A DNA stretch of 64,000 nt from Hordeum vulgare subsp. vulgare (GCF_904849725.1 NC_058519.1:109604881-109668880), one strand, 5' to 3'; shown: positions 24,679 to 36,579, counted from the stretch's first letter. Notes: generated by a model not told the origin, from the sequence alone. Numbers and translations: made by a program.

Positions 24679-24873
24679 TGATACGTCTCCAACGTATCTA
24701 TAATTTTTTATGGTTCCATGCTATTATCTTGTCAACTTTGGATGTTTTATATGCATGAATATGCTATTTTATATATTTTTGGGAGTAACCTATTAACTCA
24801 GTGCCTCGTGCCAGTTTCTGTTTTTCCGTGTTTTTGACCTTTTTCAGAAAAGAATATTAAACGGAGTCCAAAC
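24679..24873 (+). repeat. Truncated 3' LTR of element A (first 195 bp)
   Basis: It starts TGATACGTCTCCAACG, matches the beginning of the LTRs at 11612 and 25225, and ends abruptly after gagtccaaac. The next base begins a duplicated piece of pseudogene K. Confidence 0.85.
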
Positions 24874-25224
24874 TGCACCTAGGAGGCAGAGTTGGTGCTG
24901 TTCTCCTCCGCGATTGCCTGCAACTGCACCTTCATGACGACTGCTTCCTTGCGAGTGGCGGATTGAGCATGTATGGCATCCTAGATGGCACGCTGCTCCA
25001 TGACTAAGTTCAGGCTCGTTGCGACCATGGCCGCCAGGGCCTCCTAGCTTGTGCGCTTGCTGTCAATCTAACCTAGCGCGAGCTGATGTTTCTCGAGCGC
25101 CCGCTCTAATATCGACATACACACCACATCAGGCTGCCCCTCTGCCATGGTGGCATTTTAGTGTGCATGCACCTACGCCGTGGTGTAGCCGAAGTGCACA
25201 TGAGACACGGGAGCCGGGGCAATG
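24874..25224 (-). pseudogene. Duplicated segment of pseudogene K
   Basis: This 350-bp segment repeats 11262-11611 with roughly twenty substitutions (about 5-6 per cent by eye) and ends at the same caatg before an LTR start. In minus sense it reads MAEGQPDVVCMSILERAL with later TAG stops. Its presence on both sides of element A shows a duplication of the insertion site. Confidence 0.8.
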
Positions 25225-26743
25225 TGATACGTCTCCAACGTATCTATAATTTTTGATGGTTCCATGCTATTATCTTGTCAACTTTGGATGTTTTATATGC
25301 ATGAATATGCTATTTTATATCTTTTTGGGAGTAACCTATTAACTCAGTGCCTCGTGCCTGTTTCTGTTTTTTCCATGTTTTTGACCTTTTTCAGAAAAGA
25401 ATATTGAACGGAGTCCAAACGGAATAAAACCTGCGGGATGATTTTTTCCTTAACACAAGATACGCAGGGGACTTGAGAACCAAGGCAGGAGACCTCGTGG
25501 GAGGTCACAAGTCCCCTAGGCGCGCCATAGGGGGGCGCCTGACAGGCTTGTGGGCCCCACGTGGCTCCTTTGCCCTACCTCTTTCGCCTATAAATTCTCT
25601 AAATTCCCGAAACCAAAGAGGAGAGCCACAAAAATACTTTTCCACCGCCGCAAGCTTCTGTCTCCGCAAGACCCCATCTGGGGACCGTTCTGGTACCCTG
25701 CCGGAGGGGGATTCGAACACGGAGGGCTTCTTCATCAACACCATTGCCTTTTCGATGATGCGTGAGTAGTTCACCACAGACCTTCAGGTCCATAGCTAGT
25801 AGCTAGATGGCTTCTTCTCTCTCTTGGATCTTCAATACAAAGTTCTCCATGATCTTCATGGAGATCTATCCGATGTAACCTTCTTTTGCGGTGTGTTTGT
25901 CGAGATCCGGTGAATTTTGGATTTATGATCAGATTATCTATGAATATTATTTGAGTCTCCTCTGATCTCTTATATGCATGATTTCGTATCCTTGTAATTC
26001 TCTTCGAGTTATGGGTTTCGTTTGGCCAACTTGATCTATAATTCTTGCAATGGGAGAAGTGCTTGGTTTTGGGTTCATACCGTGCGGTGTCCTCACCCAG
26101 TGACAGAAAGGGTAGCGAGGCACGTATCGTGTTGTTGCCATCAAGGGTTAAAAGATGGGGTTTATATCATATTGCATGAATTTATCCCTCTACATCATAT
26201 CATCTTGCTTAAGGCGTTATTCCGTTTGTTATGAACTTAATACACTAGATGCATGCTGGATAGCGGTCGATGTGTGGAGTAATAGTAGTAAATGTAGAAA
26301 GTATCGGTCTACTTGTCTCGGACGTGATGCCTATATGTATGATCATTGCCCTAGATATCGTCATGACTTTGCGCGATTCTGCTTGACAGTAATTCGTTCA
26401 CCCACCGTAATACTTGCTATCATGAGAGAAGCCTCTAGTGAACACTATGCCCCCCGGGTCTACTTCACATCATATATTCAGATCTACAAAAATACCAAAA
26501 ATACTTTGTTGCACTTTTCACCTTGAGATCTCACCTTGCAAATAATCGTGAAGGGATTGACAACCCCTTTTTCGCGTTGGGTGCAAGTTCGTTTGTTTTT
26601 GCGCATGTACATTGGTGCCTCATCTTGATACTCCTACTGGATTGATACCTTGGTTCTCAAACTGAGGGAAATACTTATCGCTACTTTGCTACATCACCCT
26701 TTCCTCTTCAAGGGAAAAACCAACGCAAGCTCAAGAGGTAGCA
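25225..26743 (+). repeat. Solo LTR of the element A family
   Basis: It starts TGATACGTCTCC and ends CAAGAGGTAGCA, with no internal region on either side. The TSD is caatg (25220-25224) and cagtg (26744-26748), one mismatch. TATAAA is at 25589-25594, and the GC-rich inverted repeat at about 25505-25555. It is the intact version of the promoter-deleted LTR at 11612. Confidence 0.85.
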
Positions 26744-27020
26744 CAGTGTCATCGGAGCCCGTCTCCGTCATGGTGTAATTCTCATCGTCATCGGAGACCT
26801 CGGGCGAGCTCGTCGACAAGCTGACCTCAATCCGCCTGGCACGACAGATTTGCCAGGTGGTGGCAAGGGCAACCACCTCCTGCTTCATCTCCGAGGAAAA
26901 GCTGTCCTACAGAGCTTTGCCACGTGGAGTCATGGTATATGTGGTGCAAGGGAGAAGGATGTGGAGAGGATGTGAAGCAGATGTGTTGTGCTGTGGATAT
27001 TGCCGGGTGTGGCTGCCCTT
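26744..27020 (-). pseudogene. Pseudogene K, 5' part
   Basis: In minus sense an ATG near 26933 opens MTPRGKAL, followed by an early TAG, then SEMKQEVVALATTWQICR and an acidic stretch SSPEVSDDDENYTMTETGSD. Removing the solo LTR and one TSD copy, the frame continues into the adjacent K segment as TAPAPVSHVHFG. So these pieces belong to one reading frame, now with several stops. The protein is not recognised. The promoter side lies towards 27020-27550. Confidence 0.45.
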
Positions 27021-27553
27021 AAATAGCGGATTCCAGTGAGTCCAGATGTCAATGCGAGACACGAGAGTGGGTTTCTCGATCGGTGAGCCTGCTTAATGAT
27101 GGCATACAGACGGAGGGGGCATGGAACATGCATGGTAGATATCCGCCCCGCCCCGTCCACTCACGTGCCTATCACATTGAACATGCGCGGACATAGGAGA
27201 CGCTTGCGAGCGGCGCCCTTAGCCGGCGAGCCGCTTCAACACCGGCGCAAGTGAGACATCGCGTTTTCTCTACAACATCATGAATGCGGGCACTGACGCC
27301 GGGCAGGAAGCGTGCGTGGGAGGGGGGGGGGGGGTTCAGATGGGCCATTTAGGTTTGAATGGTGCAAAGTTGCGGTCCAGACTACCGCAAATCCCCCTCG
27401 TTTGTCTCCGGTTTCCGAAAGAAATCGCACCCGGACCGCTATGGACCAATACATATCGCGTTGGATAGCTTCCATGTTCCGAACCGCGCAGTCTGAACCG
27501 TGCGGTCAAAATAGTTGCGGAAGATTTATGAACTCACCTTGGAGATGCCCTAA
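27021..27553 (-). mobile_element. Possible DNA-transposon terminus upstream of K
   Basis: In minus sense the sequence at 27550 starts gggcatctccaaggtgag, which resembles terminal repeats of Harbinger-type elements in Triticeae, and taa follows at 27551-27553 as a possible 3-bp target duplication. The opposite terminus is not visible, so K being carried in this element is only an inference. A G run occurs at about 27320-27334. No other coding region is seen. Confidence 0.3.
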
Positions 27554-27681
27554 CTGCACACATGGATCATCGAAACCTAACATTGGTTCCCCACGATGCT
27601 CCTTAAACAAAATTGTGGGAGAGTTAAGTAAAGAATGTTAGAGCTACGTTCATCCTATGTACACGTAACCAATTGATCTTC

Positions 27682-28045
27682 AGAGCAACTCTAATCGGTC
27701 GACCCAAATGAACGAATATTTTATCCGCTTTTTGTTCGTTTGGGTCGCTTGTGCATCCATTAGTGTCCTTTTTTCATTTGGATTGGCACATGCACTCAAC
27801 GTTGGCCCGAGCCTTTTTTCATGTTGACTTAAAAGAAATAGCAAACACATTCTAATTGAACAGAGTTAAACATTAAAAGCCGATCAACCATCGACCAAAG
27901 TCCACATAAATATTAATAAAAGATAATTTTAAAAAGGTTTGCGCCTCCTATGTGCTGGCGTAGGTTTTTTCATCATCCGAGCTAGGGCCGGTGAGGTGGA
28001 CCAACCTCGGCGCTAGGCCAGCCTAGGGGAATGCCGCCTTCCACA
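27682..28045. mobile_element. Harbinger-like DNA transposon fragment
   Basis: The stretch beginning gagcaactctaatcggtcga followed by gacccaaatgaacg resembles the ends of Harbinger-type elements from grass genomes. It is truncated or interrupted at 28046 by the LTR of element G. The interval 27554-27681 before it holds nothing I can identify. Confidence 0.35.
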
Positions 28046-28538
28046 TGAGGGAGTCCTGGACTAGGGGGTCCCTCCTTAGGTGAGTTAGTCTGTGGGCTAG
28101 GCCAGTGGCCCACCCTGGAGGAAGAACTACGGATGCTTCGCAACAAGGTGTGAGCATCCAGGATTTTGTCAGAAACTTGGCGTGCACTCCAAGGGAGAAG
28201 GATTCCGTTCTATGTATAATGCATGGGTGATAACCGACATTGATGTAACCCTAGATACCCCCGATGCCTATATAAACTGTGGGGTTTAGTCTCTAGAGGA
28301 TTTCCATACACAACTTCACAACCCTTAGGATTTATCCAAAAAATCCATGATCTCGTGGTAGATCAATTGTGGAAGCTTTACAATATCAATACAACAAGAG
28401 CAGGACGTAGGGTTTTACCTCCATCAAGAGGAACCGAACCTAGGTAAAGGCCTCGTGTTCTTAGTATCATGTTACTACCTTCCCGATCTCACAGCTTGCA
28501 ACCCCCCTACCCGAGGTCTGCCGGTTTTGACACCGACA
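28046..28538 (+). repeat. 5' LTR of gypsy element G (493 bp)
   Basis: It starts TGAGGGAGTCCTGGACTAGG and ends TTTTGACACCGACA, followed by ttggtgctttcattgagag where minus-strand priming is expected. A TATA box (TATATAAA) is at 28269-28276. The overall pattern matches a common Triticeae gypsy LTR. The matching 3' LTR is not in the window. Confidence 0.75.
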
Positions 28539-28857
28539 TTGGTGCTTTCATTGAGAGCTTGTTGTGTGGTCATCAGGATCGATGGCTTCCCAGATCGATG
28601 ATTCGAACCCCTTTGAGGCCTTCATCATCCCAATGACCTTGTTCGATTTGTCACCTCGGAAGATGATGAACCCCAAGACGCATTCCCTGGCAAGGATGGT
28701 AGGATGCGATCAGGAAACTTGCCTCGAGCATATCTCCCCCAAAGTTTTTAGCTAATAGTCCCCCCTACGAAGAAACCTCGAATGCAAACTCCCCGTCGAG
28801 GAAGGGAAGACGAACTAATCGGATGGGGAGGAGGGAACTATTTGACCTTGAGCCAAA
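28539..28857 (+). pseudogene. Start of the internal region of element G (gag N-terminus fragment)
   Basis: An ATG at 28582 opens MASQIDDSNPFEAFIIPMT and continues to a stop at 28753-28755. The position, just after the priming region of an LTR, fits a gag start. The sequence is interrupted at 28858 by solo LTR I and continues at 62495. Function is assigned by position only. Confidence 0.4.
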
Positions 28858-30001
28858 ACCCATGATACTTGTGATTTGCTTTGGGTTTTCCATGAAGAGA
28901 ACGGGCAATGCGACACAAGATAGATAAGTATTTCCCTCAGTATAGAACCAAGGTTTATCGAACCAATAGGGGTAACAACCAACCCCCTCTTCAGCGACTG
29001 CACACAAAGAAACAAACACTTGCACCCAACGTGGGCAAGAGAGTTGTCAATCCCCTTTGGACTCGTTATTTGCAAGCAAGTAAAGTGTGTAGATGATAGT
29101 GGATAAATGCCAAGTAAATAAAGGCAACGAGGTAATTGTAGCGTTTGTAAACTTATAAGTGAATAGACCCAGGGCCGTAGTTTTCCCTAATGGCATGTCT
29201 CATGTAGTACGCATACAGTGGGTAAACAAATTGCTGTTGAGTGATATGTCTCCGTCGTATCTACTTTTCCAAACTCTTTTGCCCTTGATTTGGACTCTAA
29301 TTTGCATGATTTGAATGGAACTAACCCGGACTAACGCTGTTTTCAGCAGAATTGCCATGGTGTTTTTTTGCGCAGAAATAAAAGTTCTCGGAATGACTTG
29401 GAAATTTACGAGGATTTTTTGTGGAATATATAAAAAATACTGGCGCAAGAATCAACTTGAGGAGTGGAGCGAGGAGCCCACAAGCCCACCAGGCGCGGGG
29501 CCCCCCTAACCGCACCTTGCAGGATTGTGGGGCCCTCGGAGCTCCGCCGCCTCCAACTCCAGCTATATTTAGTCCCTTTCGTCCAGAAAAAAATCAAGTA
29601 GAAGATTTCATCGCGTTTTACGATACGGAGGCGCCGCCACCACGTGTTCTTCCTCTGGAGGGCAGATCTGGAGTCCGTTCTGGGATCCGGAGAGGGGAGG
29701 TCGTTGCCATTGTCATCACCAACCTTCCTTCATCGCCAATTCCAAATGCTTTTCACCGTTGGTGAGTAATCTCATCGTAGGCTTGCTGGACGGTGATGGG
29801 TTGGATAAGATCTATCATGTAATCAAGTTAGTTTTGATGGGGATTGATCCCTAGTATCCACTATGTTCCGAGATTGATGTTGCTACTACTTTGCCATGCT
29901 TAATGCTTGTCACTAGGGCCCAAGTGCCATGATTTCAGATCTGAACCTATTATGTTCTCGTCAATATATGTGTGTTCTTGATCCTATCTTGCAAGTTGTA
30001 G

Positions 30002-30006
30002 TCACG
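30002..30006. other. Target-site duplication of element D, left copy
   Basis: The sequence tcacg here and tcacc at 60625-60629 flank D inside solo LTR H, differing in one base. Confidence 0.8.
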
Positions 30007-31533
30007 TGATACGTCCATTTTGCATCATACTTTCATGTTGATATTTATTGCTTTATGGGCTGTTATATTACTTTGTGGTACCATATTCATGCCTTTTCTC
30101 TCTTATTTTGCAAGGTTTATTTGAAGAGGGAGAATTCAGGCAGCTGGAATTCTGGACTGGAAAAGGAGAAAATCTTAGTCCACTATTCTGCACATCTGCA
30201 AATGCCCTAAAAAGTTACGTGGATTTTATTGGGATTATATAAAAAATACTGGGCGAAAGAAGTACCGGAGGGGGGCTGCCAGGGCGCCACAAGCCCTGCC
30301 ACCGCCACCCCGTGGTGGCGGAGTGGGGGCTTGTGGGCTCCCTGACGGCCCACTAGCCCCCCTCTCTTGCTATATGAAGGGTTTTGGTACAGAAAAAAAA
30401 TCATTCGGGAGCTTTTTCGTGGTTTCGCCGTCGCCACAAGGCGGAACTTGAGCAGATCCAATCTAGATCTCCGACAGGACGATCATGTCGGGGAAACTTC
30501 CCTTCCGGAGGGGGAAATCATCGCCATTGTCATCACCAACACTCCTCTCGTCGAAGGGGAGGCATCTTCATCAACATCTTCATCAGCACCATCTCCTCTC
30601 CAATCCCTAGTTCATCTCTTGTAACCAATCTTCATCTCGCAACTCCGATTGGTACTTGTAAGGTTGCTAGTGGTGTTGATTACTCTTTGTAGTTGATGCT
30701 AGTTGGATTACTTGGTGGAAGAGTTTATGTTCAGATCCTTGATGCTATTCATTACACCTCTGATCATGATTATGATTATGCTTTGTGAGTAGTTACTTTT
30801 GTTCCTAAGGACATGGGATAAGTCATGCTGATAATAGTCATGTGAATTTGATATTCGTTTGGTATTTTGATATGTTGTATGTTGTCTTTTCCTCTAGTGG
30901 TGTTATGTGAACGTCGACTACATAACACTTCACCATATTTAAGCCTAGAGGAAGACATTGGGAAGTAGTAAGTAGATGATGGGTTGCTGGAGTGACAGAA
31001 GCTTAAATCCCAGTCTATGCGTTGCTTCGTGAGGGGCTGATTTTGATCCACTAGTTTAATGCTATGGTTAGACTTTGTCTTAATTCTTCTTTTGTAGTTG
31101 CGGATGCTTGCGAGAGAGGTTATCATAAGTGGGATGCTTGTCCAAGTAAGGCCAGTACCCAAGCGCCGGTCCACCCACATATCAAACTATCAAAGTAACG
31201 AACGCGAATCATATGAACATGATGAAACTAGCATGACAGAAATTCCCGTGTGTCCTCGGGAGCGTTTTTCCTCCTATAAGACTTTGTTCAGGCTTGTCCC
31301 TTGCTACAAAAGGGGTTGGGCCACTTGCTGCACCGTTGCTACTACTTGTTACTTGTTACTTTTTGCTTCCTACGTTTCACCTCGCTACACAATCACTTGT
31401 TACCGCTACTTTCAATGCTTGCAGTTATTACGTTGCTGAAATCCGTTTATCAAAGCCTTCTGCTCCTCGTTGGGTTTGACACTCTTACTTATCGAAAGGA
31501 CTACGATTGATCCCCTATACTTGTGGTTCATCA
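30007..31533 (+). repeat. 5' LTR of element D
   Basis: It starts TGATACGTCCATTTTGC and ends GTGGTTCATCA, before the primer site. TATATGAA is at 30371-30378, about 30 bp downstream of the inverted repeat CCACAAGCC...GGCTTGTGG (30286-30342). Confidence 0.9.
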
Positions 31534-31544
31534 AGACTCTTTTC

Positions 31545-31562
31545 TGGCACCATTGCCGGGGA
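31545..31562 (+). other. Primer-binding site, tRNA-Asp, of element D
   Basis: The site reads TGGCACCATTGCCGGGGA. Compared with the tRNA-Asp complement in A and E it has two changes, both CG to CA, as expected from decay of methylated CpG. Confidence 0.85.
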
Positions 31563-31576
31563 GTGAAGCGCCTTTG

Positions 31577-31582
31577 GTAAGT
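31577..31582 (+). promoter_or_regulatory. Candidate 5' splice donor in the D leader
   Basis: The sequence TTTG followed by GTAAGT sits 14 bases after the primer site and matches the plant 5' splice consensus. Its position is where retrovirus-like elements place the donor for a subgenomic mRNA. A matching acceptor-like tract precedes the extra ORF at 57160. Confidence 0.35.
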
Positions 31583-31641
31583 GGAAATTGGTAAGGAAAC
31601 AATTATATACTGTGCTGAAATTTATTGTCACTTGTCACTAT

Positions 31642-31722
31642 GAAACTGTTCCTTTGAGGAGTTTGTTCGGGGTATCTTCCCCACGAATAGAAGCATGAGG
31701 AGTTGTTCCTCAACCTGAGGTA
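31642..31722 (+). pseudogene. N-terminal fragment of the element D gag
   Basis: The gag frame of 52185-52769 continues upstream across the E insertion site as GVVPQPEVPTEN once one TSD copy is removed. Upstream of GVV there is an in-frame TGA at 31696-31698, likely from CGA. The true start codon is not clear. Element E enters directly after aggta at 31718-31722. Confidence 0.55.
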
Positions 31723-33342
31723 TGATACGTCTCAAACGTATATATAATTTTTGATGATTTCACGCTGTTATCTTGCCTTCTTTGTATGTTTTATGTACCT
31801 TTTTATATCTTTTTGGGCCTAACTTATTGATTCAGTGCCAAGTGCCAGTTCCTGTTTTTCCGTGTTTTTGACTCTTTTCATATCTGATTTTGGAATGGAG
31901 TCCAAACGGAAGAAAAACCCCGAAATGATTTTTTCTCGAACGGAAGAAGTCCATGGGGCTTTTGGGCCAAGCTAGGCGGGCTCCAGGGAGCCCACAAGCC
32001 CCCACTCCGCCACCAGGGGGAGGCGGCGGTGGGCAGGCTTGTGGCCTCCCTGGCCGCCCCCTGACCTAGGTGTTGCGCCTATATATTCCCAAATATTCCG
32101 CAAAAAATCAGGGGAGCCTCGAAAATACTTTTCCGCCGCCGCAAGCTTCCGTTTCCGCGAGATCTCATGTGGAGACCCTTCCCGGCGCCCTGTCGGAGGG
32201 GACTTTGGAGGTGGAGGGCTTCTTCATCATCATCATCGCCCCTCAAATGACTCGTGAGTAGTTCACTTCGGACCTACGGGTCCGTAGTTAGTAGCTAGAT
32301 GGCTTGTTCTCTCTCTTGGATCTTCAATACAAAGTTCTCCATGATCTTCATGGAGATCTATCCGATGTAATCTTATTTGGCGGTGTGTTTATCGAGATCC
32401 GATGAATTGTGGACTTGTGATCAGATTATCTATGATATATATTTGAGTCTTTGCTGATTTCTTATATGCCTGATTTGATATCCTTGTAAGTCTCTCCGAG
32501 TCTTGGGTTTTGTTTGGCCAACTAGATCTATGATTCTTGCAATGGGAGAAGTGCTTGGTTTTGGGTTCCGCCATGTGGTGACCTTTCCCAGTGACAGTAG
32601 GGGAAGCAAGGCACACATCAAGCAGTTTCCATCAAGGGTAAAAAGATGGGGGTTTTAATCATTGGTTTGAGATTATCCCTCTACATCATGTCATCTTGCT
32701 TAAGGCGTTACTCTGTTCTTATGGACTTAATACACTAGATGCATGCTGGATAGCGGTCGACGTGTGGAGTAATAGTAGTAGATGCAGAAAGTATCGGTCT
32801 ACTTGTTTCAGACGTGATGCCTATAGAAATAATCACTGCATAGATATCGTCACGACTCTACACAGCTCTATCAATTGCTCGACAATAATTTTTTCACCCA
32901 CTGTCTACTTGCTTTCATGAGAGAAGCCACTAGTAAACACTACGGACCCCAGGTCTATTCACATCCATCGTTTACAACTCCGCTTTTACTTTGCTTTGTT
33001 ACTTTGTTGCTTTCAGTTCTCACTTGGCAAACAATCATTAAGGGATTGAGAACCCCTTCATAGCGTTGGGTGCAAGGTTTTTGTGTTTGTGCAGGATCTT
33101 GAGATACTCTTCCGTCGGATTGATACCTTGGTTCTCAAACTGAGGGAAATACTTACCGTCGCTGTGCTACATCACCCTTTCCGCTTCGAGGGAACACCAA
33201 CGCAAGGCTCCAAGGCCACGGGGGAAATCCTTTGCATACTTGCCTAGGAAGTCCCTTAAGGCGTAGCCGTAGCTGAAAGATTCCTGTTGCCGTCGACACA
33301 ACTATTTCTGGCGCCGTTGCAAGGGATACACAACAGCCATCA
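31723..33342 (+). repeat. 5' LTR of element E
   Basis: It starts TGATACGTCTCAAACG and ends CAGCCATCA. TATATA at 32080-32085 lies about 35 bp after the GC-rich inverted repeat (31988-32044). Close to its end it contains a second primer-site-like sequence TGGCGCCGTTGCAAGGGA (33309-33326), which is also in the 3' LTR. Confidence 0.9.
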
Positions 33343-33352
33343 GAAGTATTTC

Positions 33353-33370
33353 TGGCGCCGTTGCCGGGGA
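33353..33370 (+). other. Primer-binding site, tRNA-Asp, of element E
   Basis: The site reads TGGCGCCGTTGCCGGGGA, identical to that of element A, 10 bases after the LTR end. Confidence 0.9.
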
Positions 33371-33572
33371 GGAGAAATCAAGATCTATCCAAGTAGGTCT
33401 CACAAACTCTTCTCTTGCATTTACTTTTGTTGCGAGTTGCCTCTCGTTTTCCTCTCCCCCACTTCACATTTGCCGTTTTCATTCGCCTTTCTCCTTTGCC
33501 GTTTTCTCTTGCCCTTGTCGTTTTCCTTTGCCGGTTTCTTGCTTGCTTGTGTGCTTGTTTGTTGAAGACATC

Positions 33573-35645
33573 ATGTCTGAAAACACCGAACTTTGCGACT
33601 TCTCGAGCACTAATAATAATGATTTTATTAGTACTCCAATTGCTCCCGCAACTAGTGCGGAATCGTATGAAATCAATGCAGCTTTGCTGAATCTTGTTAT
33701 GAAAGACCAATTCTCTGGCCTTCTAGTGAAGATGCCGCATCCCATCTCAATATCTTCATTGAGCTTTGTGATATGCAAAAGAAAAGAGATGTGGATAATG
33801 ACGTGATTAAGTTGAAACTTTTTTCCTTTCTCGTTGCGAGATCGCGCAAAAACTTGGTTTTCTTCTTTGCCTAAAAATAGTATCGATTCTTGGGATAGGT
33901 GCAAAGATGCTTACATATCCAAGTATTTTCCGCCGACTAAGATCATCTCCTTACGTAACGATATCATGAATTTCAAGCAACTTGATCATGAACACATTGC
34001 ACAATCTTGGGAGAGGATGAAGCTTATGATTAGAAATTGTCCCGTTCATGGCTTGAGTTTGTGGATGATTATACAAATCTTATACGTTGGCTTGAATTTC
34101 GCTTCTCGCAATATCTTGGACTCCGCCTCAGGTGGAACGTTCATGGAAATCACGTTAGGAGACGCTACAAAACTCCTAAACAATATCATGACCAACTACT
34201 CTCAGTGGCACACTGAACGGTCGCCTGCTAGCAAAAAGGTGCATGCTATAGAAGAGATTAACTCGCTTAGTGCTAAGATGGACGAGTTGATGAATTTGGT
34301 TGCTAGTAGAAATGCTACCGTAGATCCTAATGACATGCCACTATCTTCTTTGATTGAGAGTGGCAACGCTAGTTTGGACGTGAATTTGGTTGGTAGGAAC
34401 AATTTTGGCAATTCCAATGCTTTTAGAGGAAACTATGTTCCTAGGCCTTTTCCTAGTAACTCCTCTAATAATTATGGCAATTCCTACGACAACACTTATG
34501 GAAATCATTACAAATTACCCTCTGATCTAGAGAGTAATATCAAAGAGTTCATCAACTCTCAAAAGATTTTCAATGCGTCCATAGAGGAAAAACTACTCAA
34601 AATAGACGATTTGGCTAAGAGCGTTGATAAGATGTCTTGTGATATTGATGCTTTGAAATTTAGATGCGCTCCTCCCAAGATCAACTTGGATGAAACTTTG
34701 AAATCTATGCGTATCTCCATGAATGAGAGCAAAGAAAGAACCGCCCAAATTCGCTAGACATGAATGTTTTAAAAGGGTGCGTTCTAGTGATGCAAATCGC
34801 GAAGATCTTAAAGTGCTTGGTGTGTCTCCTCTTGAATCTTTGTTTTCACATGTCAAACCTACTTATGGAGAGGCTGGATATGAATCCACTTTGGTTCAAA
34901 AACGCCCTGATGATTCGGAGTCCACCTATCTTGATGATAAAGGTGTGGAGAGTGGAGTAGAAGAAGTCAAAATTTTGGGTAGTAATGAAACTCCCACCTT
35001 GGATTTCAAGGAATTCAATTATGATAATTGCTCCTTGTTTGAATGCATTTTTTGATGCAATCCATTGCAAACTCTCCACATGCTTATAGCCAAAGCAAAG
35101 CCTTTACTGCGCATATCGTAGATGCTATGATGAAATCTCTTGAAGAGAAGCACGAACTAGAAGTCTCTATACCTAGAAAACTTCATGATGAGTGGGAACC
35201 TACTATCAAAATCAAGATAAAAAACTATGAGTGCAATGCTTTGTGTGATTTGGGTGCTAGTGTTTCCGCGATTCCAAAGTCTTTATGTGATATTCTTGGT
35301 TTTCATGAGATTGAAGAGTGTTCTCTTAATTTGCATCTTGCGGATTATACTGTAAAGAAACCCATGGGGAGGATCGATGATGTTCTTATTGTTGCAAATA
35401 AGAACTATGTACGTGTGGATTTCATTGTACTTGACATAGATTGCAATCCTTCATGTCCCATTATTCTTGGTAGACCTTTCCTAAGGACTATTGGTGCTAT
35501 CATCGATATGAAGGAAGGGAATATTAGATTTCAATTTCCCTTAGAGAAGGCCATGGAGCACTTTCCTAGAAATAAAATAAGATTGCCTTATGAATCTATG
35601 ATGAGGGCTACTTGTGGTTTGAGCACCAAAGATGACTATACGTGA
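33573..35645 (+). pseudogene. gag-protease of element E, frameshifted
   Basis: ATG at 33573 opens MSENTELCDFSSTNNND, aligned to the gag start in B. A one-base loss near 33721 and a one-base gain near 33822 cancel each other. The frame then runs through the capsid core (RAKTWFSSLPKNSIDSW) to a stop at 34757. A further shift near 34745 and a one-base loss in a T run near 35048 separate the linker and the protease. The protease (35043-35645) has CDLGASVSAIP and PIILGRPFLRTIGA. No CCHC knuckle and no polymerase follow. Roles as for B: particle formation and polyprotein cleavage if intact. Confidence 0.8.
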
Positions 35646-36579
35646 TTCCATCACTTTCGCCTAGCTAAGGGTGTTAAACAAAAGCGCTTGTTGGGAGGCA
35701 ACCCAACGAATCTATCCTTTTTCTTTCTGTTTTGTGTTTTCCACACTTTCATAATTCTGTTATGATTGTGTTTTTTGCGTTTCTTTTTTGCGTTTGTGCC
35801 AAGCAAAACCGTTATGATTAGTCTTGAGGATGATCGTTTGGTCATGCTGGGAAAGACAGAAACTTTCTGCTCACGAAAAGAATTTTCATTTTTTTTTCTG
35901 TAAGAGATTTTGAGTTGATTCTTTTTGCTTCTGATTTCCACGGAAATTCTGCAGACTTTCGTAATTTTTCAGAATTTTTTAAGTACAAGAGGTATATGAA
36001 ACATACAGATTTCTAAAGACTGGTCTGCTGTTAACAGATTCTGTTTTTGTTGTGTTGGTTGCTTATTTTGATGAAACTATGGATAGTATCGGGGGGTATT
36101 AGCCATGGAAGATTGAAAGTACCTAAGGAAGTGGTGGTTTACTTTCTTGTACTAATGTTATCATGAGTTTCTGTTTAAGTTTCGTGTTGTGAAGTTTTCA
36201 AGTTTTGGGTGAAGTTCTTATGGACAAAGAGGTAAAGAGTAACAAGAGCTCAAGCTTGGGGATGCCCAAGGCACCCCAAGATATTCAAGGATGCCATCAA
36301 AGCCTAAGCTTGGGGATGCCCCGGGAAGGCATCCCCTCTCTCGTCTTCAATCCATCGATAACGTTACTTGGGGCTATATTTTTATTCACCACATGTTATG
36401 TGTTTTTGCTTGGAGCGTCTTGTATCGTAGGAGTCTTTTATTTTTGTTGTGTCACAATCATCCTTGCTGCACACCTAGAGAGAGAGACATGCACACACCG
36501 TGATTTTGTCGAGCTTCACTTATATCTTTTGGTAGACAATTCAGCTCACATGTGCTTCACTTATATCTTTTGAGCTAGA
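35646..36579 (+). other. 3' non-coding internal region of element E, left part
   Basis: No ORF is supported. It contains AAGCTTGGGGATGC motifs near 36252 and 36307, and the 9-bp hairpin GGGGATGCC/GGCATCCCC at 36312-36336. It is collinear with A and B. Confidence 0.65.

Larger units (their letters stand above)
11612..24873 (+). mobile_element. Element A: non-autonomous Athila-like gypsy retrotransposon, split by element B
   Basis: The element comprises a 5' LTR (11612-12963), a tRNA-Asp primer site, a short ORF of unknown function, a long non-coding region, and the first 195 bp of a 3' LTR (24679-24873). Element B is inserted at 15229-23342 with TSD gttaa/gttag, and flanking A sequence joins cleanly across it. 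No gag, protease, RT or integrase is seen. The 3' non-coding region resembles those of B and E. The 3' LTR stops abruptly and is followed by a second copy of the K sequence that lies upstream of the 5' LTR, showing a rearrangement. Confidence 0.75.

Noticed and set aside
33479..33904. 141-codon minus-strand frame over the E gag
   Set aside because: It is antisense to a clear gag. B has a similar antisense frame (21222-21659) for the same reason.
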